NCBI GenBank assembly: GCA_026225945.1
Contig: JAMJFZ010000769.1
Span: 3,901,501-3,965,500, forward strand
Direction of reading: 5' to 3'
DNA: 64,000 bases
Source of the DNA: Cricetomys ansorgei
Taxonomy: Eukaryota; Chordata; Mammalia; Rodentia; Nesomyidae
Translations under genes and position numbers: made by a program
Part shown: positions 48,480-59,429 of the stretch, piece by piece
Numbering within the stretch: the first letter of the stretch is position 1
Layout: each line of letters opens with the position of its first letter
The notes under the pieces: model-generated
The model's database searches: none
Told to the model about the DNA's origin: nothing
Seen by the model: the letters and a program-made list of their open reading frames with translations, nothing else

Positions 48480-49542
48480 CTAGCTCCTTCTGAACCCAAA
48501 GCTATACTGAACAACTCTGGTTGGCTGCTTCAACTTACTTAACTGTTCTGACCCAAACTCTTCTTTTAGATGCCTGGTTCGAACTGACCTAATGAGCCAG
48601 GTGACTGTTTCTGATTGAATTCTTCTGACTATGGCAGACTCTGGCTGACTCCTGCAACTTCTCTGAATGAACTGCTGTGCTCAGCTTCAATCTGACTCAG
48701 TCTTCCTGTCTGATACTGACTTCTTTGGCCAAGCTGCCTCTGTGTCTCTGCATCTCTCTCCTAGCCTGCCTGATTCATACTTCCTGCCATAACTGACTCT
48801 GCTCTGAGCTTGGAGCTTGCTTTTATATTGTGAGATTTGGAAGTGTCCTTTCTCTGACTCACTCTTCTAACTCTTTCTCTGATTAGCCACTTTGCCTGCC
48901 ATTCACTCTATTAATCTCAGAGGTCATTTCTTGTATGACTTTGACTCTTTCTGAGTTTTGCTTCCTGTATCTGCTTTGACACTATTTCTGTCTTATGGAT
49001 TAAAGTTATGGACTACCACTGCCTTCTGAATACTGGGATTAAAGGTGTTTACTACCACTACTTTCTGAATACTAGGATTAAAGGTGTTTGCTACCACTGC
49101 TTTCTGAATACTAGAATTAAAGGTGTTGTCTTCGTTCTATCCAGACCACACAGGCCTCTGAATGTAGCCCCTGGAATATAAATCCTTCCTAGCTTTTATA
49201 TAGGCCTATTCCTCTATAGTGTGCTCTTTCTGTAAACATGAACTGAGAACTGTGACCTACTTCTGAACTGACTGCTTCCTTTTAGGATCCTTGTATTGGT
49301 ATTAAAAGTTTGTGCTACACTGTCTTAACTACAGAAATCCTTTCACCTAATAATAGCACAGAGGACAGAATTAGTCTGACTAATATTATTTTTGCATTCC
49401 ATCTGGGTCATACAGGACTTTGAATGTGATCCCTTCATACAGGCCCTTGAATTTGATCCCTTCCTAGCTATCACAGGGGCCTATGTGATTCTTTCCCAGA
49501 GCAGCCATGTTGCTGGATCAAATAATTAAATATTCCTCTACA
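48480..49542 (-). mobile_element. CTGA-rich LTR-like repeat, copy 3 (extended)
   Basis: The longest of the three copies. Plus-strand order is CTGACT/CTGAACT-rich sequence (48480-48980), four 39-bp tandem units, 'ccagaccacacaggcctctgaatgtagcccctggaatataaatccttcctagc', then a second 'ggtcatacaggactttgaatgtgatcccttc...gaatttgatcccttcctagctatcacagg', and the end 'cagccatgttgctggatcaaataattaaatattcctctaca'. The repeated distal portion suggests two overlapping LTR copies or an internal duplication. The minus-strand end is TGTAGAGGAATATTTAATT. Confidence 0.62.
48997..49140. repeat. 39-bp tandem array of antisense B1-head-like units
   Basis: The phrase (g)ggattaaaggtgtttactaccact...ctttctgaatact recurs with 'ggatt/gaatt' starts at 48997, 49036, 49075 and 49114, an exact 39-bp period. 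Each unit resembles the reverse complement of the B1 left end (gtggtgg...cctttaatccc). The array lies inside copy 3 of the CTGA-rich LTR-like family. Confidence 0.85.
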
Positions 49543-50111
49543 AAACACATTTTTAGAGTTTAAAAAATTAATGTGTGTGTGTAGCAACAGAAACTCCATT
49601 AGCCAATAATTACCAGTGAAACACCTAAAGAAGCAAGTAAGCAAGTGAAGTGATATTTCATGTAAAAGCAAGTGTAAAGAAAGAAAGAAACTGGTGGGAG
49701 CTTTAGTCTTTAGTTAAGAAATGCAGTCACATTCATAGAAACTCCATAATGGAATAAATGGTCTAAAAAGTGGTCCAGAGTTAAATTTTTCCACATTTCT
49801 CAAATCTCTTTCTTGAACCCAAAGGACTGAAAGTCCATAAAGGTCCATACCACAGGTTACGGAGTAAATAGGCAATGCTGATGTGAATGAAATGAGTATA
49901 ATGGCAGAAAAGAAAACAGTCTAATTTAGAGAATGCTCACTTGTAGTATGTATGAATTGTGCAACTACTAAGCAGATGGATGGACAGACTGATAAATGAT
50001 AGATAAATAGATGATAGATAGATAGATAGATAGATAGACAGACAGATAATAGATAGGTGGGCCAAATTTGAATTAGAAATTAAAATAAAATTCATTTTTT
50101 TCAATTGAATA
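49543..50111. other. AT-rich DNA with a (GATA)n tract
   Basis: No gene is seen. An imperfect (GATA)n/(GACA)n tetranucleotide repeat occupies about 49990-50056. The 66-codon minus frame at 49471-49671 is chance. Confidence 0.7.
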
Positions 50112-50332
50112 CATTTTCAAAGATTATTTTTAAGTGTGAGTGTGTGTGTGTATGAGTTGGTTTATGTAAATGAGAGTTTAGGTAACTTTGGAACCCAGAA
50201 GAGGGCATTGCAACCTCTAGACCTGGAGTTACAGGAGTTTGTGAGCTACCTGACATGGGTGTTAGGAATTGAACTAAGGTTCTCTGCAAAAGCACTACGT
50301 GCCCTTAAACACTGAGCCATCTCTCCTGTCCT
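50112..50332 (-). repeat. B2-family SINE, antisense
   Basis: The plus strand reads an AT/GT-rich tail, then 'ggaacccagaagagggcattgcaacctctagacctggagttacaggagtttgtgagctacctgacatgggtgttaggaattgaactaaggttctctgcaaaagcactacgtgcccttaaacactgagccatctctcctgtcc'. This is a full reversed B2 with the head at 50290-50332. Confidence 0.93.
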
Positions 50333-50514
50333 TAATTGGATACATTTTAGAATCAGTTAACAAACAAAAAAAGTAATATTGAAAAGGAGGTAGAGAAAAG
50401 AAGTACTGAATATTAGTTCATATGTATATTTATAAAAGACTGTATAAATGTTTATAGCTGGGTGAATCAATTAAGCTATTGTATGAAGGTGATTCTAACA
50501 AAGACACCTAATAA
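50333..50514. other. Short AT-rich gap
   Basis: Nothing recognisable. It separates the B2 from the GC-richer block. Confidence 0.5.
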
Positions 50515-52130
50515 TGGGGGATCTGGAGTTTAAGCTGTCCATCTCTTGTCTTCAGGTGTGGCTTCCAGTGGCAAGACTGGGTTGCATTCAATTGAGTTGC
50601 TACCCAAGGGGGTCTCATGGAAATTCTCAAATGCCTCATGTAGCCAGGCTCAAGCACTCAGTAAACTCTGACAGTGTCAGCAATGCAGACAGATCTCTAA
50701 TTGTCCTGGTCCACATGAGGTTTTTGAGATTTTTTTAAGACCCCTGTCAAAAGGAGGAAACTCAACCATCACAAATACGGAATATTCTTCAGCTGGAGTA
50801 CCTTGCTGTTGCTCAGGATCAGGGTGCGCCTGAGGTTTGGCAGTACATTCAGGAGCAGGATTTGCTCAAGCCCTGGGCTTTAGCATAGTCCCTATACTTC
50901 TAACCATCTGACCTGCTAACTAGGCCTTTGTGCATGCAGCCCATAGGAAGCAAAGAGGCCAGGAGGGTCTGTTGGCAGCCAGAGGACAGGGCTCTTTTGA
51001 AGACACTCAGTTCAGGAAATGAAACATTCTTCAGATGGTATAAGCTGTGGTTGCTCAGAATCAGATTGATCTTGTGGTTTGGCAGCAAGATTGGAGGCAG
51101 GATCTGGTCAAGATTTAAATTGATGCATCCCACCCTTCCCTTATCACCATCTGCCCTGCTACCTGGACTTTGTATCTACAACTCACAAGGTAGTGCTGTA
51201 GCACATGCTCTACCCTTCAGTAAAAGCAATAGGAGCAATGGCCCCAGGCCATGGAAATGGCAGCACCAGCCTGGCAGGCAGTGAAGAAGCAAGAAGGTTC
51301 CTTTGGCAGCCTGAGGACTGATTTCCTGTCCATCCTGGGTGAATACTCATACCTATCCCCAACTCTGTCTATGTATCACTTATTGGTGCTCTCTACCATT
51401 CTCCCATTTGCCAAGTCCAGCTCTGCTTCTCTTTTCATTGTGTACTCTCCATTCTTGAAGTGGCATTCTCAGTCTGGAGGGTCACAGTAGGGTGGCTAGA
51501 TTTTGACTTCAACCTCTAGGCAGGCATGCCAACTACATGCCCTTCTCAGGGATGCCTAGCTCCCTTGTCCTCCATCCTCTCTGTGCCACTGCCACAACTG
51601 TGTCTCCAGTGTGCTCCATGAGCACAGGCCAAGTCTGCAAGCTTGTTCCAATATACATCCCCTCCACTCACAGCCAGCTGACTTTCCAGGAGTGGCTCTG
51701 CCTCTATGTCTTTCCAACCACTTTTAATCTATAAAGTTCTTCCCACAGGCCTGCCTGTCTCAGGCAGCACCTGTCGGCTGAGTGAGATCCCTGACCTGGC
51801 AGGTAGTGATGTTCCTGGCAAGCCAACTCCTACGTTTCTCTGATGAGATGCCACCATGCTCCTCCATTTCTGACTCTTCTCCCAACTCATTTCTCCATGC
51901 TGTGTGCTGAATACATGGGCCAAGTAGGAACCCAATGGGGCATAGTGGGTCAATGCTGTTGTGTCTTTACAACCACTCCAGATTCACAAGTCTCTCCTTG
52001 CTGGACTCCTTGCTAGTGTAGTACTCCTGTTCATGTATTCCAGGAATGAATGAAAAGTTGGGGTTGGGGACTCATGTGGAAGTGGCAAGACAGCTGCTGG
52101 TGCCCTGTAGACCTCTACCTATTATTTTAA
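50515..52130. repeat. GC-richer block with degenerate direct repeats, unassigned
   Basis: This 1.6-kb block is much richer in G+C than its flanks and ends abruptly near 52130. Two degenerate units of roughly 240-250 bp are visible. 'attcttcagctggagtaccttgctgttgctcaggatcag...gaggtttggcag...gagcaggatttgctcaag' (from about 50781) recurs as 'attcttcagatggtataagctgtggttgctcagaatcag...tggtttggcag...ggcaggatctggtcaag' (from about 51026). Each is followed by 'ctgacctgct/ctgccctgct' and 'ggcagccagaggac/ggcagcctgaggac'. Several frames exist (to 118 codons, 50928-51284), but none persists across the units, so a coding role is unlikely. It may be an L1 5'-UTR-like, LTR or satellite-derived sequence. Confidence 0.55.
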
Positions 52131-53286
52131 ACTACTAATTCATGAGTATTTTTAAACAGCTGATTTTAAACTACTAATTCTTGAGAATGTATATCTCATT
52201 AGATAATACTTAATTTTACATTGATTAAGTTATCCAAAAGTTTAAAATAATATAACAAGGTAAAGTTAAAATGGGGATACTTTCTAAGGTAATTGACTTT
52301 GGTTTTATTTGATGAAAGGAAAGAAAAATAAATAATAAAATATAATTGTTGTAGTCTCCATTCCAAAAGTTTAAAAAAATTTAAAGATGAATATTGCCGT
52401 ATGTATAGAGTTATTGGATAAGATCCCAGAGCATGATATTTAGTGTTTATTAATGATGAGCAATACTTGTTTGTTTTTTGTAATTAGCTAGATAGTATTA
52501 TGAAAGAGAAGAGTGGCCAATTTTAGACTATAGAGAACATTTCTGACCAAGCTAAGACATATTCAAAAGCACTAAACATAACTTCTTAAAATAGATCTAT
52601 TTTATATATATATATGTATATATATATATACATATATATATACTATTTGTGGCATTCCAAATAAACACTCTACAATTCAAAGATACAATTAAGAATTTCC
52701 TCTTCTATCAAAGACTATAATTGGCTATTAAACCAAACTCTTAAAAAGTTATTTTTTAAAAGTGATTTTTAAAAAAAATGTTTTCCATTTCCAAGAGTAG
52801 TTTCTCATTTTTTTTAATTTCCAATTGTAATCATGGTTGTGATTTTTATTTGCCCTTTAAAATAGGCATGAGTATCCTATAATATAAATACAGACGACTT
52901 TGGCTATTTCATTTATAAAAGTTTCCCCAAGGCAATGAAGCATGTGGGATATTTTTGAGGGCCGTAAGAGTAATTTTTAATATGAATCATACATGGTAAT
53001 AATTTGACTTCATATAGCACTTTTTATGCCTGAATATTTGCCACTACATAACTAAATCATAATATAATTAATGTCCATATTTAGAGAAAGATAAAAATAA
53101 TTAATGTTTAACCATGAGGTGCCTTAGAATATAAACTATGAAACAAATTATCCCCCAGTAGTAAGAATATCTTTATCTTGTTCTCAAACTGAGATGATCT
53201 TGAGGAAAACCAGAATACCACTGAGATCAAAATCTTCCAAGTAAGCCAATGATTTGCCGCCTGAAATAGACTTACACATATCAATA
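52131..53286. other. Very AT-rich DNA with a (TA)n tract
   Basis: No gene is seen. An imperfect (TA)n run with tatg/catat interruptions occupies about 52601-52641, and A/T homopolymer runs are frequent. Confidence 0.7.
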
Positions 53287-53700
53287 TGATGGTTATCTTT
53301 AATTATCAATTTGATACAGCCCAGAATCATCTTGGAAGAGACCCTCAAAGTTGAACTGGCTTTGTTGGGTAGGACTGTAGGCCTGTCTATGGAAGATTGT
53401 CTTGATGAGTTAATTGTGATGAGTAGCTGCACCTTGAATGTGAACAGCACTCTTTGATGGGCTAGACCCTCCTGAACGGTATAAAACCAATGAAAGCAAG
53501 CTGAGTAAATAAACAAACAATGGTTTTATGTATTTATTCTCTCTGTGTTCTTAGTGCAGATGTGATGTTTTCAGTTCCTACCTAGACATTCTTGCAATGA
53601 TGGACCATAACCTGGAATTGTAAGCCAAACAAACCCTTTGTTCCCCAAAGTGATTTTTGTTAAGGCATTTTATAACAGCCACAGAAATGAAACTAGAATA
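53287..53700 (+). mobile_element. 5' LTR of a MaLR element
   Basis: It begins TGATGGTTATCTTTAATTATC, shares the whole block order with 55178-55568 ('ggactgtaggcctgtctatgg', 'ccttgaatgtgaacagcactctttgatgggctagaccctcc', 'gtaagccaaacaaacc', 'agccacagaaatgaaactagaa') and ends near 53700. 'ttttgtatcagaagtgac' follows directly, in the position and pattern of the ERVL/MaLR primer-binding region. A 110-codon minus frame (53184-53516) is an antisense shadow. Confidence 0.85.
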
Positions 53701-55177
53701 GAATTTTGTATCAGAAGTGACATTGTTCTTGTGACAGACCTGAACATATCCTTTGAGGAATGAATGTAGAAAGCTTTAGAACTTTGAACTTGAAAAGTCA
53801 TTCAGTACACAGAGGTTAATGGTCTGTTCTTGTGGGGTGCTGGAAGATACAAATGCTGATAGTAACCTGGAGAATGGAGGCCCAGATCATGTTTCAGAGA
53901 AAAACAAGGACTTTGTCAGGCATTGCAATAAAGGGCTAACTTGGTTACTATTTTATTGCTAAGAAGAGACCCCATGACCAAAGCAACTCTTATAAAAGAA
54001 AGCACTTAATTAAGGGCTTGATTACAGTTTTAGAGGATGTGTGTGATAATCATGGCAATATGGAGACAGGTATGGGGGTGGAACAGTAGCTGAGAGCGTT
54101 ACATCCTGACAGGAAGAAAATAAGACGGGGGGAGAGGGAGAATGGGTATGGTAGCATGGGCTTTAGAAACCTCAAAGCCTACCCTTAGTGACACACCTCC
54201 AACAAGGCCACACCTCGTAATCCTTCACAGAAGTTTCAATAACTGGGGACCAAGCATTCAAACATGTGAGTCTATGGGGTTCATCTTCATTCAAACCATC
54301 ACAGAAGCACTGATGTAATATTTTGGCTAAGAATCTATGTGTGCTAATCAGTCTGGGCCTGAAGAATTGCCTATTATTGTCAAAGAGATTAGTATCACTG
54401 AACTGAAGCATCCTGTTCATCATAAGACAATAAGAATGTATTTCCTCACAGTCAGTATATAGAAGCTGTGATTCACGGGGCCTAGGCTACATACTGATCT
54501 TTAGCTGAACTTGTGAATCTAAGAGTCACCTATGTGGTACTGATTTTGAAGACATTAAAAATATAAGATTGTGTATGTCATGGATAACAATTGAAACTTT
54601 GCACTTTATGGTACACTGGATCATTAGGGATAGGCCCTAAGAAGCCATCAATGAAGGCAAAGCCTCAGTTACTGTGATTACCCCTAGATTATTGGAGAAG
54701 TCGGGACCATGGTACATGCATCAGAGATAGTTACCAGCGGAGAATGGAGCAGGCATAAGAGGGAAACTACATGTACTGTTGATGACTGAGAGGTGGGATG
54801 CTGAAACACTTTAGAGTCACTGAGGCCCTTTGGATGTCCTGAAGATGATGTTATCAGTGAGTCCCAGATGTCAGGCACTGATTAGATTTGGATTAACACT
54901 GCTGAATTTGAGATTTGGTTTGGTGTGACTGTTTTATACCCTGGTTCTTTTCTTTAGGAATTAAAATGCTGAAGTATGTGACTAATTTGTTTTATAGGAG
55001 CTTATTGTTAAGAGACTTTTGAGTTCTCAAGTGCTGGAAATTTTAAAGACTTTGGGGAATTCTAAAGTTTGGACTAAAAGTTTACAATATGAGATAGATA
55101 TATGAACTTGGGAGCAAGGGATAAAAGGTTATGGTTTAAAATGATATGTTTGTGTGTCAAGTTGAAAATGGGAGCCA
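53701..55177 (+). mobile_element. MaLR internal region, no coding capacity
   Basis: It lies between the two LTRs. Near the 3' end 'gagttctcaagtgctggaaattttaaagactttgggg' and 'aaaggttatggtttaaaatgatatgtttgtgtg' correspond to the end of MaLR internal sequence just before the LTR. About 1.1 kb remains after subtracting the nested LTR at 53941-54303. No gag/pol motif is recognised, as expected for this non-autonomous group. Confidence 0.8.
53941..54303 (-). mobile_element. MaLR-type LTR nested in the MaLR internal region, reverse
   Basis: The plus strand reads 'ttggttactattttattgctaagaagagaccccatgacc', 'caactcttataaaagaaagcacttaattaagg', 'gtgacacacctccaacaaggccacacctcgtaat', ending 'attcaaaccatcaca'. 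This is the reverse complement of an LTR starting TGTGATGGTTTGAATG. It differs in subfamily from the host LTRs and interrupts the internal region, so it inserted later. The 83-codon frame at 54172-54423 is a shadow. Confidence 0.82.
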
Positions 55178-55568
55178 TGTCATTAATTAATTGTCAATTT
55201 TATACAACATAAAAGTACCTGGGAAGAGAGTCTTAATGAGGGCCTGTCTATATTGTGTAGGACTGCAGGCATGCCTGTGGGAAATTATCTTAATTCAGTT
55301 CATTGTGATAAGAAGAACCACCCTGAATGTGAGCAGCACTATTTCATGGGATGGACCCTCCAGGAACTAACAGTCATGCAAGCAACCAAGCAGGAACCCA
55401 TGTTTTAGTCTCTGCTTTTGACTGTGGATATGATGTTTTAGGTTCCTGTCTCAACTTCTCTGCAGTGATGTACTATAACCTAGACTTGTAAGCTACATAA
55501 ACCATTTCCTCCCTTAGTTCTTTATGCCAAGGTATTTTTATCACCACAACAGAAATGAAACTAGAACA
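55178..55568 (+). mobile_element. 3' LTR of the MaLR element
   Basis: It begins TGTCATTAATTAATTGTCAA after the 'gaaaatgggag' purine-rich run and ends ATGAAACTAGAACA. Block order is identical to the LTR at 53287-53700, with numerous substitutions. The pair is therefore old. No convincing 5-bp target duplication remains. Confidence 0.85.
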
Positions 55569-55586
55569 CCAGTATGGTATAAGAAT

Positions 55587-55795
55587 GGTAGTAAATCCAG
55601 GCATGTAATCACCGGATGTTTGGGAGACTGATGCAGGATGATTGTAGCAAAGTGAAGGCCAGCTTGATCCACAGAATGAGTTTCCGAACAGTCTGGTTGA
55701 CTAAATGAAGATAAAAGGTAAAATGAGGACTGCAGTTGTTACAACTAAGTGGAGAATACCTAGCACGACTGAGGTCCTTAGTTTAATTTGGAGGA
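55587..55795 (+). repeat. B4-type SINE (B1 plus ID halves), old
   Basis: The B1-like half reads 'aatccaggcatgtaatcaccggatgtttgggagactgatgcaggatgattgtagcaaagtgaaggccagc'. The ID-like half from about 55735 reads 'gttacaactaagtggagaatacctagcacgactgaggtccttagttta'. Fusion of the two is the B4 hallmark. Strongly diverged. Confidence 0.65.
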
Positions 55796-56235
55796 TATCC
55801 TATTTTGTAGCATTATAGAAATGGCTGATTGAGACAGTCATGGGAATAGTTTTAAATTGTTCTATACAGAACACCATGATTTAATGAAATTGTATGTATT
55901 TAGGTAAGTCACAAAAAAGAAGCTTTGAGGCTACCTGAAAGATCAATTGTGTCACTCAATTTCTATATACTATGTGAAAAGTAGAACATTTGTATGCCTT
56001 ATTTCTTAAATAATTTTGTCAAAGTCTGATATCAGTGTCTATATTTGTAAATATGCCAACTATGAAGAAAAATCAAAGTAGAGTTTCACTAACACCAGGT
56101 AACCTATTTTCCTAAAGCAATAGTCAATATTAATATGAAAGGCTTTTTTTTTAGAACTAAACTTTGTAACTTATTCCTTTTTGTTTACTTTGTTACTTAC
56201 CTTTTGTTTACTTTACCAGTTGTCTTTTGTTTTTT
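55796..56235. other. AT-rich unique DNA
   Basis: No gene or repeat is recognised. Confidence 0.5.
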
Positions 56236-56338
56236 AGATATTGCCTCATTAACGAAATCCACGCTAGCTATGAATTCATGATCTCCTGCTTAGCCCTCCA
56301 AATGCTGGATTTATAGATGTGGACCACCGTAACCAGCT
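56236..56338 (-). repeat. Old B1 fragment, antisense
   Basis: The plus strand reads 'gctagctatgaattcatgatctcctgcttagccctccaaatgctggatttatagatgtggaccaccgtaaccagc', the reversed B1 left half. Confidence 0.75.
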
Positions 56339-56732
56339 CCTTTATTTTCAATGCATAATTACTGTATATTTTATAAACTCACGTGATTTGTCAATTCACA
56401 TGTAAATTGTATTTTGATCAAATATGAGTAATTACCTTCTCTGTTACCTAAAAGTTTAGTCATTTTCTTTTAGTAAGTGCAATCTAATCTCATCTAGCTA
56501 CTCTACTTTCAAAAACTATTAGACAAACATTTTTAGACTTTACATTAAGTAATATGGTATATTTGTTTCTGCATGTGACACTATTCACAATAGCCAACAT
56601 ATGGGATCAACATAAATGTTTAATAGATGAATGGGCTTTTAAATGTGAATGTTACCATCAGCTAATGTTCATCTATCCAAATGAGTAAAACCCATTTATT
56701 TTTACCATATTAATACGGTTTTCTTTTTGATG
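56339..56732. other. AT-rich DNA with a small L1 3'-region fragment
   Basis: No gene is seen. 'acactattcacaatagccaacatatgggatcaacataaatgtttaatagatgaatgg' at about 56578-56636 matches the common old-L1 phrase in plus orientation. Confidence 0.6.
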
Positions 56733-56846
56733 GGTAGGGAAAATTTAGACAGGTTTTTATGTAAGCCAGTCTGGCCTCAAAGTCTTGATATTCCCCCTTC
56801 CATGTTCCAGTTTCTCAGCTTATAAGCAGCTAGCACCAGGCTCAGA
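56733..56846 (-). repeat. Old B1 fragment, antisense
   Basis: The plus strand shows 'gacaggtttttatgtaagccagtctggcctcaaagtcttgatattcccccttccatgttcc...gctagcaccaggctc', a reversed and degenerate B1. Confidence 0.6.
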
Positions 56847-57537
56847 AAAACATGTCAGTTTCTTATTTTTCCTATAACATTTCCACAAGCAATGGCTCAA
56901 AGCAAAATCACATTTAACAAAAATGTGTATTTTGACAAAAAAAAAACACAAAACAATCTCTGAAGATCTATCTGCAAAAGAATACTTTGCAACTCAAATT
57001 TGTGAACTGCATAGAGGCAGTTCAGAAAACTTCAGTGGGTGTTACCAAGATAAAATCAGTGTCATCTTAGACTTATTTTCTTCTAAGGGGATCTGTTGGA
57101 AATCAGTTTCCTTGGTTTTTTAGCTCTTGAAAGCCACCTGAATTCCTTAGCTAATTTAGGAAACTATCAGTATTTGTCCCAGTCTATTTTATGCTATGTT
57201 CTATCCTATTCTCCATATTTTGCCCCCTCCTTTACTTACAAGGAGTCTAATGATAAAACTGTAACCACACAAAAAAATCCAAGATAATCTTCCTATGTCA
57301 AGGTTAATTGATAAAAATTTTAATTGCATTTTCAAATTTATCTCCCTACTATGCTAAAACCTAACTTAATAGCTTCTTGGAATTAAGATATGAGCATTTT
57401 TCTGGGTCCATTTCCCTGCTTCCTATATGTAGCATTGGCAAGTAAATAGCATTGTTAGTGATATTAGGATAAGAATTTGATACATATGCTACTGTATACA
57501 CATGTATTGCAATGCCCCTATATGTATATACATATAT

Positions 57538-57576
<39 letters not shown>

Positions 57577-58434
57577 CACACACACCACAATATAGTACAT
57601 TGATTCACATCACAGTGTCACACAACAAACTACCAAGATTGACTCATTGGTTGTCAAGCTGAATACATTTTAACAAAAAATGGGAGTTCCATAAGCTTTA
57701 ATTTTTCATCAGTATAATTGTAGGTAATGGTATAATGTATATCACTATTTTGTGAGGGTTTAATGAAATCATAGCCACAAGATCTTATTGGATTTATGCA
57801 TTTTATAAATATTTAGTGTTAATGACTACTTATTTAATGAGTATTATTTCTTATACTAAAATATTTATGGGCCTTCTATATAACCATAGTTTAAATATGT
57901 CTACTTATGATGCTTTTGGATTTGCTATTACATTGAATAGTATTTCCTGAAGGACTATTCGTACTATGCATCAAGCTTCACTGAATCTAAATTTATTAGA
58001 ATCATTGTAGAGTAAAAATGCATACTCATTTAATAATAACTCATATTTTCCAATTACATTTCTCTCTAGCTAATCTCAAAACAGATAACTATATTAATGG
58101 ATTGATAAGCTGAAAACACATTTTACTGATTTGAAAACAAATACAAGTAAAATTTTTGAGGTTCTGATATTGTTTCATAGTAACTTCTTATTCTTTATAA
58201 AAATAATTTAATTCAGTTTCTAATTAGTGTATAATTACAGTTTCAAAATCATTTGTAATGGGAAATTCTAATTTATTAGAATTATTATACCTGTATAAAC
58301 ATCAGGATAAAATAATTGTTTTAAATACACTTATGCCCTGAAGAAATCGTGTACTAAAGCATTTGTCATCTGTAGTTCCTTGGAATTGTTTTTCTGAGGT
58401 GAGAGTTATCACCTTTGTTAAAACCTCAGTCACA
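56847..58434. other. AT-rich unique DNA with a (CA)n tract
   Basis: No gene is seen. (CA)n of about 18 units with an ATGCA interruption lies at 57542-57591 and accounts for artefact frames on both strands (57361-57662). Frames at 56923-57287 are unassigned. Confidence 0.6.
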
Positions 58435-58577
58435 GCCAGGCAGTGGTGGCACAATCCCAGCACTCAGGACGTAGAGGCAGACGGATCTCTGTGAGTTTGA
58501 GGCCAGCCTGGTCTACAGAGTGAGTTCCAGGACAGCCAGAGTTACAACAGAGAAACCCTGTCTCAAAAAAAAAAAAA
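58435..58577 (+). repeat. B1 SINE, well preserved
   Basis: Reads 'gccaggcagtggtggcacaatcccagcactcaggacgtagaggcagacggatctctgtgagtttgaggccagcctggtctacagagtgagttccaggacagccagagttacaacagagaaaccctgtctc' with a poly(A) tail. It is the best-preserved B1 here. The right-end phrase GTTACAACAGAGAAA is shared with 32242-32391. The 104-codon minus frame (58430-58744) is a shadow. Confidence 0.97.
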
Positions 58578-58717
58578 GGAATCAACATCTTGAAGATATT
58601 TTCATAGTATGAATACATTGAAAACTGATGGAAAATAAAAAAATAAAATAATAATCTACAAAGCAGCAAATGAATGGTATCTGAATCACTAGAAAAATTA
58701 AATAATGGGACTCTTCT

Positions 58718-58862
58718 TGTTTTACTGTTTGGACAAAGTCTCACTCTGTAGCTTGTGTTGGCATCAACCTCATCATGTACCTTAAGCCAGTTTTGAAGTC
58801 CTGATAATCATGCTTCAGCCCCTGAGTACTGTAGTTATATGCATGGACCACCACACATAGCT
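58718..58862 (-). repeat. Old B1 SINE, antisense
   Basis: The plus strand reads 'ttggacaaagtctcactctgtagcttgtgttggcatcaacc', 'ttttgaagtcctgataatcatgcttcagcccctgagtactgtagttatatgcatggaccaccacacatagct', the reversed B1 order, with a small internal insertion. Confidence 0.75.
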
Positions 58863-59429
58863 AAATCATAGAAACTCAAAGACAGCATCATCATTCTGGT
58901 GAAACACAAGAATAGTGTTTTGGGAGAGTATACCAGTGCATAAGTAAAGATTTTAAAGACACTCCCTCATAGCTTCTGACATAAAACTTCAGTTTAACTT
59001 AAGTTTACATTTACTCAGTTCCTTCCACATGTCAAAATTTTTAGTCTTTAAAGTATAATTATGGGCAGGTGCTCAGGTATCTCCCCAAAATTTCTAACGC
59101 AATTGATGATAAAATATGAAAATATATAAAGAGAAGAAAGGCAAAAGTAACAGTAAAAACAACAACAAAGGAAAATAGAGCATAGATATACATGACAAAG
59201 AGAAAAAACAATATCTAGAAAGATAAAAAGAACACATCTAGGGCATAAGTGCAAAATGATATGAAAAGTTAATATTTGGAAGATTAGACTTTTAAATATT
59301 TCTCAGCTCAAATCCATCATTTTTTTATCTTATTTAAAATAATTTTTTTTCATATTATGTATCCTGTTTACAGTTTCCTCATTTTATTGGTACCTTTTTT
59401 TCTTCGTTTTTCTTTTTTTAGAAAGTAGG
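58863..59429. other. AT-rich DNA
   Basis: No gene or recognisable repeat is seen. T-rich runs are frequent between 59320 and 59420. The 68-codon minus frame at 59048-59254 is low complexity. Confidence 0.5.

Noticed and set aside
48997..49140. Regularly spaced 39-bp repeats that superficially resemble a CRISPR array
   Set aside because: Units are directly contiguous with no unique spacers, lie inside a rodent interspersed repeat, and related units occur in two other copies; the window is mammalian.
50928..51284. 118-codon frame in the GC-richer block
   Set aside because: The frame is not maintained in the related unit upstream and no domain is visible; GC-rich DNA gives longer chance frames.
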